This document shows positions 45,514-58,500 of a stretch of DNA of 64,000 nt, piece by piece. The position numbers and the translations under genes are program-made. Numbering within the stretch: position 1 is the stretch's first letter; the number at the start of each line of letters is the position of its first letter. The DNA is from Psoroptes ovis (Eukaryota > Arthropoda > Arachnida > Sarcoptiformes > Psoroptidae): assembly GCA_002943765.1 (NCBI GenBank), contig PQWQ01000046.1, positions 1 through 64,000 of the forward strand, read 5' to 3'. The notes beneath the pieces were generated by a model. The model was not told where the DNA came from, did not search any database, and was given only the letters and a program-made list of their open reading frames with translations.

Positions 45514-48500
45514 TACAACAATTATTTCAGGAGTCATAATCATAAAAATTTAAATTGATTTTGATAATCGAAAAATTAATAAAAAAAAAATTGAAAAATA
45601 TCATTTCAAATTGATTCAAAACAGATTTGACCTATTTTTCTATGAAAGGAATGCATTGTCTTTTTTTTTCATTCGATTGATTCGATTTGATTAATCGATG
45701 AAAAAATAAAATGAATGAATGAATGAAAATTGAATCAAATCAATATCACTGATATTCTGATGAACTTGGCATTTATTTGTGATTTCAAAGTCGAATTGAT
45801 CATCATCAGCATCCAAAATCAAAAATGTAGATCACACATACAAAAAAACACGCCTGTAAATCCTTCTATCATCTGTCAAATTGTGATAACAAAAAAAAAT
45901 CAATATGAACAATGCAGAAATCATCAGAAAACAGCGAAACTATATCAATAATTATTCTATCGGGTTGTCCCATAAGTTCTTGCCGTTTTTTAAAATTTTT
46001 TTCAATCCGAAAAACGGCAAGAACTTATGGGACAACCTAATACTTCTGCTGCTGACAATGATAAAATAGTTATTATTATTATTATTATGAGAAATGTCTA
46101 ATGTTTTGAAAGACGTTTAAAAATAATTATCACATGTTAAGACTTTACAAAAAATAATCCGCTTTATTAGGATTTTTAGTTGATGAAAAATTGAGAATAA
46201 TAAAAAACTTTCCATCATGGAAAATACCCGATTATGTATAGAAGCAAAAAAAGTCTCTGAGAAAATTTTCTTCTCTTTTTTTGGCCACAATTAAAATTGA
46301 AAAAATATTGAACAAATTCAATAGAAACAACAATAGGCAATGTGTTGATCACATAAATGTTAATTACTAAGAAACCGAAAATTTTAATGATAATCCAAAA
46401 TATGAATAGAAAAAAGGTCAATAATGTCAATCATCAATCAATCAATCAAAGGAATGGATGAAAATTTGACAAACACTTTGACAAATGATTATTTGAATGG
46501 CGATTAATTTCCGTGTTTGTTTTTGATAAAAATTGATATTTTTGATTATCTGAATTAAGAATTTTGATTAATATGTGAATCGATCAATGAATGAGCTGAA
46601 AAAGTGTTTGAAAGAATTGAACAATAAACCGGATCAAAATTTAAATCACAATTCATTGTGATTTAAATTTTGAGAATTTTCCAAGCTTTCGAATTAGATT
46701 ATTGATTTGCCCTGTTTTATTATTAAATATGCATCATTCAAAATGGATAAAAAAATGATTTGAAAAATAATAAAAACAATGTTATTGATCAATTTCTGAT
46801 AAAGATCATTGAAAGCACAACAACAACAAAAAAGAAAAAACAAGATTTACATTGCTAATACGAAAATTTCGTTGCCTAAATCCCTAAAAAATTAAGTTTA
46901 TTAATTTTTTGTTGTATGGAATGTGTATGAAACATGTGTATTTCATTTGATTAATGAGCAATATATTTGTGAGTAAAAATATGTATCTTTGTAATTTATT
47001 TTACATCATCATTTCATTTGAATGATGGAAAATATTAGATTTAGTAAAGTGTTATATCAACAATAAGAATAAGTAATTAATTAATATTCAATTTACATAC
47101 AAAATTAGTCTAATTAATAGCTGAAAAACTAGTAGTTTGCCAGTATTATACTGAAGCAATGATAAATGATTATTAACAAAAAAAAGAATGAGCTCAAACA
47201 AATAAATCGATTATAATCACCTAGATCTTTGAATGAATTGGAAATTTTTTTTTATTGAAAAAAATCAATTTGTTCATATAATTGGCAGATATTCATTCCA
47301 AAACATATATTAGTTATATTATTGATTGACGTTCAAACACAAAAAAACCTCTGATTTTTTTGTGTGTTTGAACGTCAATCGCACATTTATTACATTTTAT
47401 CACCTGTATTCGAAACTATTCAATTCGAAACAATATTTCATATTACAACAAATCCAATTAAACAAATGTTTGTGTGTGTGTGTGGTTTTTGAATGTTCAA
47501 ATAAATCTAATGATGATGATAATGATAATAATTGAAAAACATGAATTATTATTCCAAAGAAGATAATAACCACTACAAACAACTACATTTCGGACGTGCT
47601 AATGAAATTTGAACATTTTAATGAGAAAAAAGAATCAATCGATATTCGAATCTATAAATTTGATAATAATAATTTGATTTTGTTCATTGAATGGATTAAT
47701 AAGTAATAACTGTAAGATTTGTAGATTTACTTATTTCAAAAAGCGTAGGCTTTCAATGTATTTGAAGAAATAAGATAATTTCTATTTTGGATGTGCCAAC
47801 ACGTGCCACACTTTTATCATTTTTGTTAAATTGAAAAAGGCGTGGAAAAATCAAATTTCATCCCCGTTTCAAAAAATTGGACAATTGTATGTTTATTTGG
47901 ATGGTGTTAATGATGGAATGCCAATAGAGATTTACATTTGAGATGTTTGAATCATGAACACATATTTAGATTGAAACAAATTGAATGAAAAAAAATATAG
48001 GATTAAATATTTTTCAAATATTGAACATTGTTTCAATTCATAAATTGCACAAATAGATTTGATTAATAGATTTTCAATGAAATTGAATGTCAACATGTTA
48101 GTTGGAGGCATTCAAGTTAATCACCATCATTAATCGATTTTTTTTTTTTTTGGTTTTTCATATTCGATTATCTGTTGTGGCCAGTGGCTGCCATTTGTTA
48201 AATATGTTTCACTTCGATTGATCGAACGGAAAAAAATATTTCTGGCTTCAAAATTTTTTTTTTTCAGAAATGTTTTTATGAGGAGATAAACATCGATTTG
48301 ATGATTTTTAATAATTTAAAAAATGAAAAAAATGATTGATTGTCCATACACAGATCACACAAACATTGTGGCCTGTTTATGATGCTAACAAAAAAAAAAT
48401 CAATCGATTGATTTATCGGCTTAATAACGAATCATTTTTTGAATCGAATCATTTAAAATCGGGGGGGAGATTGATACTTTTTGATAATCGAATAGATTGA

Positions 48501-51500
48501 TTAATTAAATTGAAATATTTTTTTTTTCAAATATTTGATTTTATTAGTGCTTGGCAGCAGAGATTAAACATTGATCTTTGATATCAAAGATTTGATTGAA
48601 AAATTCTTTGAAATACAATTTTCTCATAGAATCATTTATCAATTTTATGATCAAAGCTAATAATCAAAACCAAAATGTAATAATTCCTTTTCAGGGTTAA
48701 GAGAGAGAAAAACAAAAATAATGATTTAATAATAATAATTAATCATCATTTAAAATGTGAAACATTTAAATGAAATGAATGTGTCAGATTAATACTTTGT
48801 CAACAATCGAATTGATTCAAATTTGGAGTGTTTGCATTTTTTAAAATTGTTAATCACATCATCTTAATATGTTATGCTTACAAACAAACAATCAAAATCA
48901 ATTTTTTTCACACATTATTTGATTGACTTGTAATTCAAAAGTGATTAATTTGTAACATTTACATTGTTTTTTTATGTATTGTTGCATCATTATTGTCAAT
49001 GAATTTACATGTTTCACAAAAAGATAAAGTTTATTTGTTTGCCTAATTCTTTTGAATCAGCTACTGTGAAGGATTTAGGTTTTTTTTGTTGTTGTTTTGT
49101 TTTAAATCAGCATGAGATTTTGATTTAGTCATTTTTGAATGACTGAATTAAACAAAACAACAACAATAATAAATGATAGAGATTTGATAAGTTTTCACAG
49201 AAAAAAAATGACTAAAGTGTAATTTTGTGTTGTTTTAAATGTTCAAAAATTCAATGTCAAACAAGAATGAAAATATTTTTTTTTTATTTTGACCGAATTC
49301 ATTTGAATGATAATCATATTTCACATAATTGGAATCTAATTATCGAATGACCTGGATTGCTCAAGATTGTGTTAGCCAAACACAACAACAAAATAGATTA
49401 GCTTTGAGTGTTGGGTTCAAGTCAGATTACCATCGCCAAATGGTGTTAATGATTTCCAAATATTAATTAATGTGTGAAAAAATTGATTTCTATGATTTCA
49501 AAAATTTTTTTGCAATTTGAAGGGTTTTTCAAAACAATGCTTTCAAGTTGATTGAATTTAGATATCAATCAATTTTGAAGGACAAAATACGCGTGTGGTG
49601 GTGAATTCAAGTTTAATTATTTTGAATGTCAAAAAAAATCAGAATGGAAGATTCAAGAGTTAATAATTAATCATTTTAAGAGTGAAAATGCGAATCAAAT
49701 TCAACCAAAGAAAATGATAAATGATAAATGATATTTGGGCGAATGATCGATTGGCAAGCAATTGATCAAATCAAATTAATCAATCAAATTTGGCTCTTAA
49801 TTGTTTTTTGCCATTTTTCAAGTAAAAAAACAATTAACAGGTTCGAGTAAGGTATGATCATACACGATTGATTGATTGATAGATTTATTAATTTTGATGA
49901 ACATTTCAAAGAGATTCATCGTCTGCCAAATTATTGGAATATTTATGCAGATAATGGTTAGATGATTATCCGATTCTGTTTGGTGTAATGGTTTTGCGAA
50001 GGGAAACAACAAGAAAAAATGGAATCAAATCTACTTTACTATCACGCAATATTTTTTTAAATGTGTACTGTGTTATCTAATCTTATTATTAAAATAAATT
50101 TGACATTTTATATAATCATACATCAATTTATCGATTTATGTCGTGACAACAAACAAATAAACATTAACAAAAAAATGGTCAAATTCATGAATAATCATTA
50201 AATAAATAAACAGAGTCAGTTATTAACAAACATTGAACATACCTTCATTTTGATGTGATTCAATTGGTTCAGTTTGCTCTGGTCATTACATAATGGCTAT
50301 ATTCATTCGCTTGCGTTTGTTTTCATTGAATTTGTGCTGAAAAATGGCCATTAATTGTTTGATAAAATGAGTTTGGATTTTTTTTAGTTTAGTCAGTAAG
50401 AGATGGTTTATTACCAATTGGTTTATACTTGAATTATTTAATGGACAATTGCAAATGAAGGACAACATAACATAAATAATGGTGAATATGCATTGTCATT
50501 ATTTAATTATCCGGTTTTATGGTAAAATAAATTCATGTCGTAATAAAATAAAGAAAAAGATTATAAATTTGAGAAAATCAATAATCAAAAAAAAAATATT
50601 TCGATTCAAAATATTCGAAATACTCATAATTATAATTGTAATAATAATAATAATGAAGAGTTTTGAATTAAAAAAAAAATTTTATTTTTTCAATTCAAAA
50701 ATAATAGCATTCAATATAAACATACTGAATTACTCAAACAGTGTAATTATATTATTATTATTATTAGGTTGTCCCATAAGTTCTTGCCGTTTTTTGAATG
50801 GAAAAAAAATTTAAAAAAACGGCAAGAACTTATGGGACAACCCAATATTATTTTTATTTCAATTTATTAAAACATTCTAAACATCCCAACTGGTGGATAA
50901 TTTAGTTTAAAATAAATATTAAATAAATTGTTTTTTCTTTTATTATTGAAAAAGGTTTGAATTATGTTTTTAAATTCAAAAAAAAAAATTGAACGCACCG
51001 TTCAATGTGGATAATAATAATAATGAATAAGTTGGATTCAAATGATTGTTTGAAAATTTTTCTTTATCGTTTCGTTTAAATGATCAAATTATTTGGGCGA
51101 ATTTTGAACCTGTTTAAAACATTTTTTATTATTTTTATTTATCATAGACACATGCACACACACAGAGTGTGAATGTTTATGATTATTTTATTATAATTAT
51201 TGACTTCTAAGTGTTCAATGAATCAAATTTTTCAATTTCAAATTTATTATTTTTTTTTTTTTGCTTTAAAAAAAATAAAATTCAATAATTTATTGGGTTT
51301 GCATAAATGGTGCATTTAGTGGAGATGAAAAATATACTATTTTTCAATTTTTTGACCACTGCCAAAGGGTTTTTTTTTGTGTTTATTGAAAATCAATCTA
51401 TTTCAATTAAAGAATCTTCATCTTTGCTACATCATAATGGAAAAATGATGATCATATTTAATTGAAATTTGATGTAAATTTGAATCAATTTTTCCTTGTA

Positions 51501-54500
51501 AATACAATTGAATTAATTTGAAATTATTCAATTTTAAAAAAATGAACAATGAAATTTGAAAGAAACTTTTGGTAGAAAAATATAATTCTACATTGAATTG
51601 AATCGAGAAAATCCAATTCAAGCTCGATGCTCTAATTTCTATGAGGAATTCGAGCATTAGTTGCCAGTTGCAAATGTAAGATTGTCAACATCGTTTATGG
51701 TCAATGTATTTGTTTGCTTAATTTAAATGTAACGAATTGGATTGATTTGTCTAATTCAATAATCATCATTCAGGCATTGAATGTTTAGAAATACATCTCA
51801 ATGACAAAGTGACGATATAGAATTAATCGGATTTAGTACGAAAACAAGTAGCAGTGATAAAATGACCAAAGAGTAAGATGTAAATATCAAAAAATAACCG
51901 GTTGTTTGACATTAATGAGGCTTTATCATAAGACTATACCAAGAAAAAATGACATTTTTTTTGTTTCATTCGAATTCGAAATAATTTTTCATTTGAAAAC
52001 AAAAATCAATTTGATTGATGATCAAATGTGGAAAAAAAAATTAGTGCTGTCAACAACTAATTGGCTTGACGATGTCTTTCATCACCTTACAAATGAAGAA
52101 TTAGATTTATAATTGTAATTATAGTTGGTTGTAATTAGATCAAATTATTATCATCATAAAAACACAAATGCAATGTAATTCACCGAATACAATAATTAAT
52201 GCTGGTCACTAAATAAATAGAGAAACTAGGATCGGTATGGCGGCGCCCATTTTGGCCAAAAAATAGATCAAATATTGTGCAATACATATATTTCTGTTGA
52301 AATAAATAAGAAATAGTTTATACTAATAACACTAATAATGATGGCAAATGTTTAAACCTAAGAAAGCTAAGAAAAAATGCAATTAATTAATGTTTTTTTT
52401 TGAAAGTATTTTTCATATTTTTGTATTGATTTTTGATCGATTGATTTTTATAAATTACAACTATGCACACAAAAAACATAATTAAAAATTGTTTGACCAT
52501 AAAATATTAATTGATTTTTGTTTAAGACTATTGTTATCTTTAACATAAGTCGGAAATTATGTCAAAAAATGTGTTTAGAATAATAAATACGTCAGCTGTT
52601 GTTGTCGAAAATTTTACTACAAACAAAATGTATTGATTCATGTTGATCGCAGATATTATTCAGCATTAAATCATGATTACAACTAAAAAATAGATGTTCA
52701 TAAATGATTGCATTGACAAATAATCAAATATTAATGGAAATGAATCACAACGAATTGGGCCATTGAATATTAGTTGAGTGATTGATTGAAAGCAATAAAT
52801 AATTGTTGCATTTGGTATTAATTATTATTATTAATACAATACTGATTCATATGGAATAATGTCCATTGAATGTACGAAGTAACAAGACTATTCTATCATT
52901 ATCATTATGTTGATGAGATAATCAGTATTAGTGGCGATAAACAAAAATATTTTCATCTTATTTTGACTTTTCAATAAAAAAAGATTATTTGTTTGATGAT
53001 TCTTCGTTTTGTATATTTAATTCTAATTTATTCGATTATTTGACAAACATTCAATGATGAGGATTATGTTCATTATCATTTACACAAATATTTTGCATTA
53101 AATTTATTTCAATCACTTAAACAGAAGTGAATCGATTAAAAGTTTTGAATTTTAAAATTCAATTCGACCAATCAATTTGTTTGTCATCATTTTTATTTTA
53201 TTATTGTTTTGATGATCGATTTTCGTTTGAAAAAAAAAATAAATAAAATAAAGATCATTTTTCAATGATTTTAAATGAATGATTCTCTTCTCAAATTAAA
53301 TCACAATTGACAAACAAATTTCATAATTTTCAAATAAATAAAAATCGAAATTGAAACCAATCGAATTTGATTAATATTTATTTTCGAATTTCGAAAAATT
53401 CATGGCCATTCACAAATGCACACACACACACACACTGACAAATAGTCAATCGAATTGAAAATAATAACCAAAGATGATTCAAATCGATTTATTGCTTCAT
53501 TGTTGTTCCAATTTTAGTTTGCTCTGTTTTTTTTATTATCGAACATGATTTAGGATCAAAATGAAATATTAATAAAAAATTTCATGATCATCCTCTGAGA
53601 AAAAAACACAAAACAATTGAGCAGCGAATGGTTTGAAATGAAATTTCAAAAATAATTGAAAAGTTGAAGAAATTAATGAATGATTACATAATAATCAATG
53701 TTAAATAGTTGATTTGATCATATTTTGATGATTATAATAACCCAAAAATGAATATTTTTTTGCAGTCTCAAAATGGCACGAGAGTGAAGACTGTTGATGT
53801 GGATTGTTAAGAATTTAATAACAATGTTCACTTTCCCACGCAAACAATCATGAAGAAAACCAAAAAAGAAAATTGATGGCAATTATCTTTGTGATTATTA
53901 TTATTATTATTATTATTATTATCATTTGGCCCTAAAGGTTTTTTTATTTGAAAAAAACAAATGCATTCGTTTGTTTATCATTTCATCAAAACAAATGATT
54001 TTTCAAAGTCGATTGTTTTGAAAATTTGTTTATTTTTTTACTGACCAATCAATCAATCAATGATATCATTATTATTATTATTGATCCCTTATTAATCTGT
54101 TTCTCAATCTTTATTTTTTGTTTTATGAAACAGATGTGGCAAGACATTGAAAGTGTTCTTTTATTAGGCCAACAACAACAACAACAACTTCAACTTCAAC
54201 AGCAGCCTGATCAAATATCATCGTCATTATCTACAAGAAATGACCATCATCATCATCATGATAATAATAGCAATCAGCAACAATTATCGAATAATCATCA
54301 ATGTTCAAACAGTAATAATTCGACAAATGGTTCATTAGCCATAATTAATGATAATCATGATGATATCAATCAAACATCAAACCATATTTGTGATGATGAC
54401 AGAAAAAAAAATGATGAAGATACATTAATTAGTCACAATTATAATGGTTATTATGATGCAACAACCAATAATCAAGTTGATCATATTCATCATCATAATC

Positions 54501-55558
54501 GTCAAATTAATGTTTGTTATGCACAGCAGCAGCAGCAGCAGCCATCAACACTTAATTCATCAGCATTATCATCAATGAAAACATCATCACTGACCGAATT
54601 GATGCCATCAGTTACACTGTCACCGAATTCGATCAATTCTTCATCATCTTCATCATCATCAGCATCATCATCATCACCGCCCATCAACAATAATGGTACA
54701 ATCATCAAGAATGGTCAACAACAACAACAGCATTTACGGTCTCAATTAAAAGATCAAATGCCAATATTGCACCAACAATTGTCTTCGAATAAATATTTGA
54801 ACAGAACATGGATCAATAATAATCATAATAATCAAAATACAATTAATTATAGCAACAACGATTACTGTCATATGAATGGCTACTCTCACAGCCATCACCC
54901 TCAACATTTTCATCAACATTCATTTAATCATTTAACATCATCAGTCATGTCACCTCCATCATCACCTGCTTCTGTTGTTGATCAACAACAAAAATCCTCA
55001 TCATTAGCAGTAATGTTAAACAATAACACAAATAATACTAATCATAATCAACAACAGCAGCAAACTTATCATTCATTTGAATCAGCCACTTGTGCATCTG
55101 CATGGTCTAATAGTGTCAGTGCGGGTATTGTTCAACAACAGCAGCAGCAGCAGCAGCACCAACCAAAGATGCTTACAATATCGATCTCATCACATGAAAA
55201 TAATGTTGTAGCAGACAGTAACAAATCAGCATTAAATAATCTAAGTCATGTGAATAAATCGCAATCAACGAATAGCAGACAGAAAAAAGTAACGACACAT
55301 TGTTGTTCGCATCCTGGATGCACAAAAACATACACAAAAAGTTCACATTTGAAAGCACATCTGCGTACGCATACTGGTGAAAAACCATATCAATGTTCAT
55401 GGAAAGGCTGTGGCTGGAAATTTGCTCGTTCCGATGAATTAACAAGACATTTTCGCAAACATACTGGTGATCGGCCATTTCAATGTCAGTTGTGTGAACG
55501 TGCTTTTTCACGAAGCGATCATTTAGCCCTTCATATGAAAAGACATGCTGCAGTCTAA
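44820..55558 (+). CDS. Kruppel-like factor (KLF2/4/5 or dar1-like), 2 coding exons
   Basis: Sequence-specific nuclear transcription factor. Exon 1 is 44820-45329 (170 codons, His/Gln/Ser-rich) with donor GAT/GTAAGT. Exon 2 is 54134-55558, entered at a GAAACAG acceptor and reading MWQDIESVLLLG; together 644 residues. The last ~85 residues hold three C2H2 zinc fingers in the exact KLF arrangement: C-x4-C finger 1 with KTYTKSSHLKAHLRTHTGEKPY, finger 2 CSWKGCGWKFARSDELTRHFRKHTG, finger 3 CQLCERAFSRSDHLALHMKRH. Contact residues and linkers are intact. Finger 1 and 2 wording is closest to the KLF2/4/5 group and Drosophila dar1. The rest is low-complexity Gln/Asn/Ser/His. The open frame in exon 2 begins at 54026 upstream of the acceptor, so an alternative promoter there is possible. 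AATAAA at 55980-55985. Confidence 0.88.
45383..45462. mobile_element. Palindromic mariner-like MITE, copy 16, in the KLF intron
   Basis: It starts 53 bp after the exon 1 donor. Left arm of mixed subtype (GTCCGATAAGTTCTTGCCG), right arm CCCATAAG subtype. TA flanks. Confidence 0.92.
45474..45510. repeat. (TG)n microsatellite
   Basis: TG-rich run directly 3' of MITE copy 16. Confidence 0.88.
45960..46040. mobile_element. Palindromic mariner-like MITE, copy 17, in the KLF intron
   Basis: Near-perfect CCCATAAG-subtype copy with TA flanks (45958-45959 and 46041-46042). Confidence 0.92.
46634..46673. repeat. Perfect 18-bp inverted repeat with 4-nt loop
   Basis: TCAAAATTTAAATCACAA, then TTCA, then the exact complement. 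Lies inside the KLF intron. Confidence 0.9.
47324..47380. repeat. 24-bp foldback hairpin in the KLF intron
   Basis: GATTGACGTTCAAACAC plus seven A, a 7-nt loop (CCTCTGA), then the complement with one extra dinucleotide. The stem is too long and too specific for ordinary AT-rich background. Confidence 0.85.
50764..50845. mobile_element. Palindromic mariner-like MITE, copy 18, in the KLF intron
   Basis: Near-perfect CCCATAAG-subtype copy with TA flanks. The last recognisable copy in the window. Confidence 0.92.
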
Positions 55559-58500
55559 ATGAATTGATGATGCAATTCGAATCATTCCAAAGGTATTTTC
55601 CATTTTTACATTGGCCAAACATTTATCAGCATTTCATTATTTCTTTCTGCCAAAATCTTTTTCTATGAATATGAATTCGAGAAATTTGAAGATTGGTGTT
55701 AATGCAAATTGGATATTTTTCAATATGAATAATGATTAACACCTTTGTCTGATAGAAAAAATGGACAAAATAGTGAACCGACATCATAATCATCATCATC
55801 ATCGATTGCCAAACACAGTAATCATGTTAAGCTTCTTAGAATTCAAACTTTCAAATCGGATATATCATTTGCTTTTATGATTATTTTGTGTGATAATCAA
55901 ATCGAATGGATTTTCGAGATTTGATTTACTTTGAATTTATTTCATTTCTTCTTCAATCACCAAAATGATGATGATTTATAATAAAGGGTTAGGTTTTGTG
56001 TATAATAATAATCATCTATGAGTTTTATCATGAAAAAAAAATTAGTGTCATGTCTAATATGTTGGTCGATGAATTTGATAATAAACAAATGATTTAAATG
56101 AATTAATCAAATCATATTTTTTCATTTCATTTATTTTACAGGAATTTTCACTTTTGTTCAATTTTGGCTAACTGAATAATCATTGAATTGGCCCAACCAT
56201 ATCGACAACAAGAGAACAATGAATGGCTGATTCATTAGACGAACTGATCATCATTATTGATCTTCATTAATCATTTTTTATGTTGTTTTTTTTTGTTTTG
56301 TTTTACCTTTTTTGTATTGATTATTGTTGTTTTATTTATTTATTTATTTTTTTTTTTTTTTTGTTTTTAATTTTGCTTAATCATAATTAAAGGACAAACG
56401 CACATTGGATCAGCAGACAAACATTAAATCACCAATTGCAAAAAAAAGCAATAAAAATAAAATGAATATAACTTATTTGTATAATTTAAGCAAATTTAAA
56501 TTAATAAAAAATATTTTCATTTATCATTGATTCTAAATAATTTCATTCAGAACAAAATTCACATGAAATCATAATTCTTTCGGCCAAAAAGAGATAAAGA
56601 TTAAATTATTCAAATGAATAATAACTCAATTTAGGTGATTTGTAATCAAATTCAATCAAACATCGTTTGTGATGATTCGATTGATGATTGTTCAAAAAAA
56701 TTTTTTTTTTTTCAGGCATAATTCAACCAAAGCGAAACGAAATCGAAGAAATTACCAAAGCTAATCATCAAATGTGCATATCAAATGAATTCAAAATAAT
56801 TTATTTTAATGAAAGAAACGCTGAAAATATTGGTTTTCAATTCATGATACATACAATCATATAGCTCAAAGACATAGGAATATTTCGGAAAATATAATAA
56901 ACACTGAAACAACAACGTGTTAATTGAATAAATTAAAGTATCAAAATTGATAGTGCTGTCAATGAATAATCATCAAAAAATTATTTAAATCAAATCATTA
57001 TTGTTTGATCTGATTTTGAATAAATTTTAATGGCAACAATTTTTGGCATAAACAAGTTTTTTCTTTGTTTATTTCGCATTAAAAGGCTTGGCTTTTTCAT
57101 ATTTTTCCAAATAATTTTGTCAAAATGCATATGAGATGAATTCTGTCATTAAATAAGTTGACCAAAATCAATTTGAAATCTGAATTCATATGAATGCAGA
57201 TACAACACACACACACCTTTCAATTGTTTGTTTGTTGATCAATCGATGACCAATAAATAATTGAACATTGTTCAAGAAGTGAAAATAATAATAAAGTTAG
57301 CCAAAAATAAATAAATTCATTGGAAAATATTGGATGGATGATCAAAAGAAAATATTTTCAATTAAAAAAGTGGAATCAATTTTTTCACATTTATTTCTAA
57401 AAGTTTATTATGATTATCGCTAGTCACGCTGTTATGCCGCCAAAGTAAAAATGATTATGATCAACTAAGATAGTAATAATGTCGATGATTGAAATCATTT
57501 TAAATTTAAAATTAATCATGATCTTAGACCAGCTTTATTGTTAATAATGATAATGATGATGATGCGCACAATCTGCCCGAATCATTTAATCTGGATTCGA
57601 AACAAGAACAATCAAATGATCATCTTTACTGATGATGATAACAATTTTTAAGTTTTAATTACGAGAAAATATTGATTGATTAATGGCAATAAATGGAATA
57701 TCTGACATTTTTCTACAAACATAATCATTACTATTTCGATTATCATTTACCCTTGTTTATGATCATCAAAAGTCACGTTTTTTAGCGCGTTCAAAAAAGG
57801 AAAGAAAATTCTCACAACTTTTGCATTTTTCAATTAATAAATTGCACATAGAAATTGGTGAAAAAAGATGCAGCAGAATTTTTGGTGTGAAAATTGATGT
57901 GAATTATTGATTAGGAAAATGCCACCCTTTTGAATATATGGTTCCAGGGAACGATTGTTATTCAATGTGTGCAATCGACTCCATCGAAATGATTGGCCAA
58001 TCATAAATTGAAGGAAAGTTTTTGATTGGAATAATGAATAATTGAAATGTAATTCATTTCTCTTTTGGAAATGAATGAGAATGAAACAAAATATAGACAT
58101 TTATTACTAAAATTCCATCATGACTGATGAATATGAATTGGATATTTATGAATTTGTTTGTTTGTTTGTTGAAACAAACAAAAACAAATTGAACCAAAAA
58201 TCATGATTTGGATATAAGAAAGGAAAAATGAAAATATGATTTGCAATTAATAAGAGAAAATAAAGTAATTATTATTAAAATAAATTCGTTTCGATTGTTT
58301 GTTGTTCAATGCATTCATCTATTTAATAATTGTGATTATTATCAACGATTACATCGACAACGATGATACGATACATTTGATTGAAATCATTTATTATCGT
58401 TTAACAAACAAATGTCCTTGTCTATTGGCAAATGAATCAAGTTTGTAATTAAAATTGATTAACAAATGAATAATAATAACAAATCATTACTAAGATCATG

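Larger units (their letters stand above)
45330..54133 (+). other. 8.8-kb intron of the KLF gene
   Basis: Far longer than other introns here (50-80 bp). It holds MITEs at 45383, 45960 and 50764, a TG repeat (45474-45510), two hairpins (46634-46673 and 47324-47380) and a GC-rich islet (52234-52256). No further coding exon is recognised; an extra small exon cannot be excluded. Confidence 0.65.

Noticed and set aside
54026..54133. N-terminal extension (MFIFLLTNQS...) of the KLF zinc-finger exon
   Set aside because: Hydrophobic, AT-driven and preceded by intron; the acceptor at 54131-54133 keeps frame with exon 1. An alternative promoter is not fully excluded.
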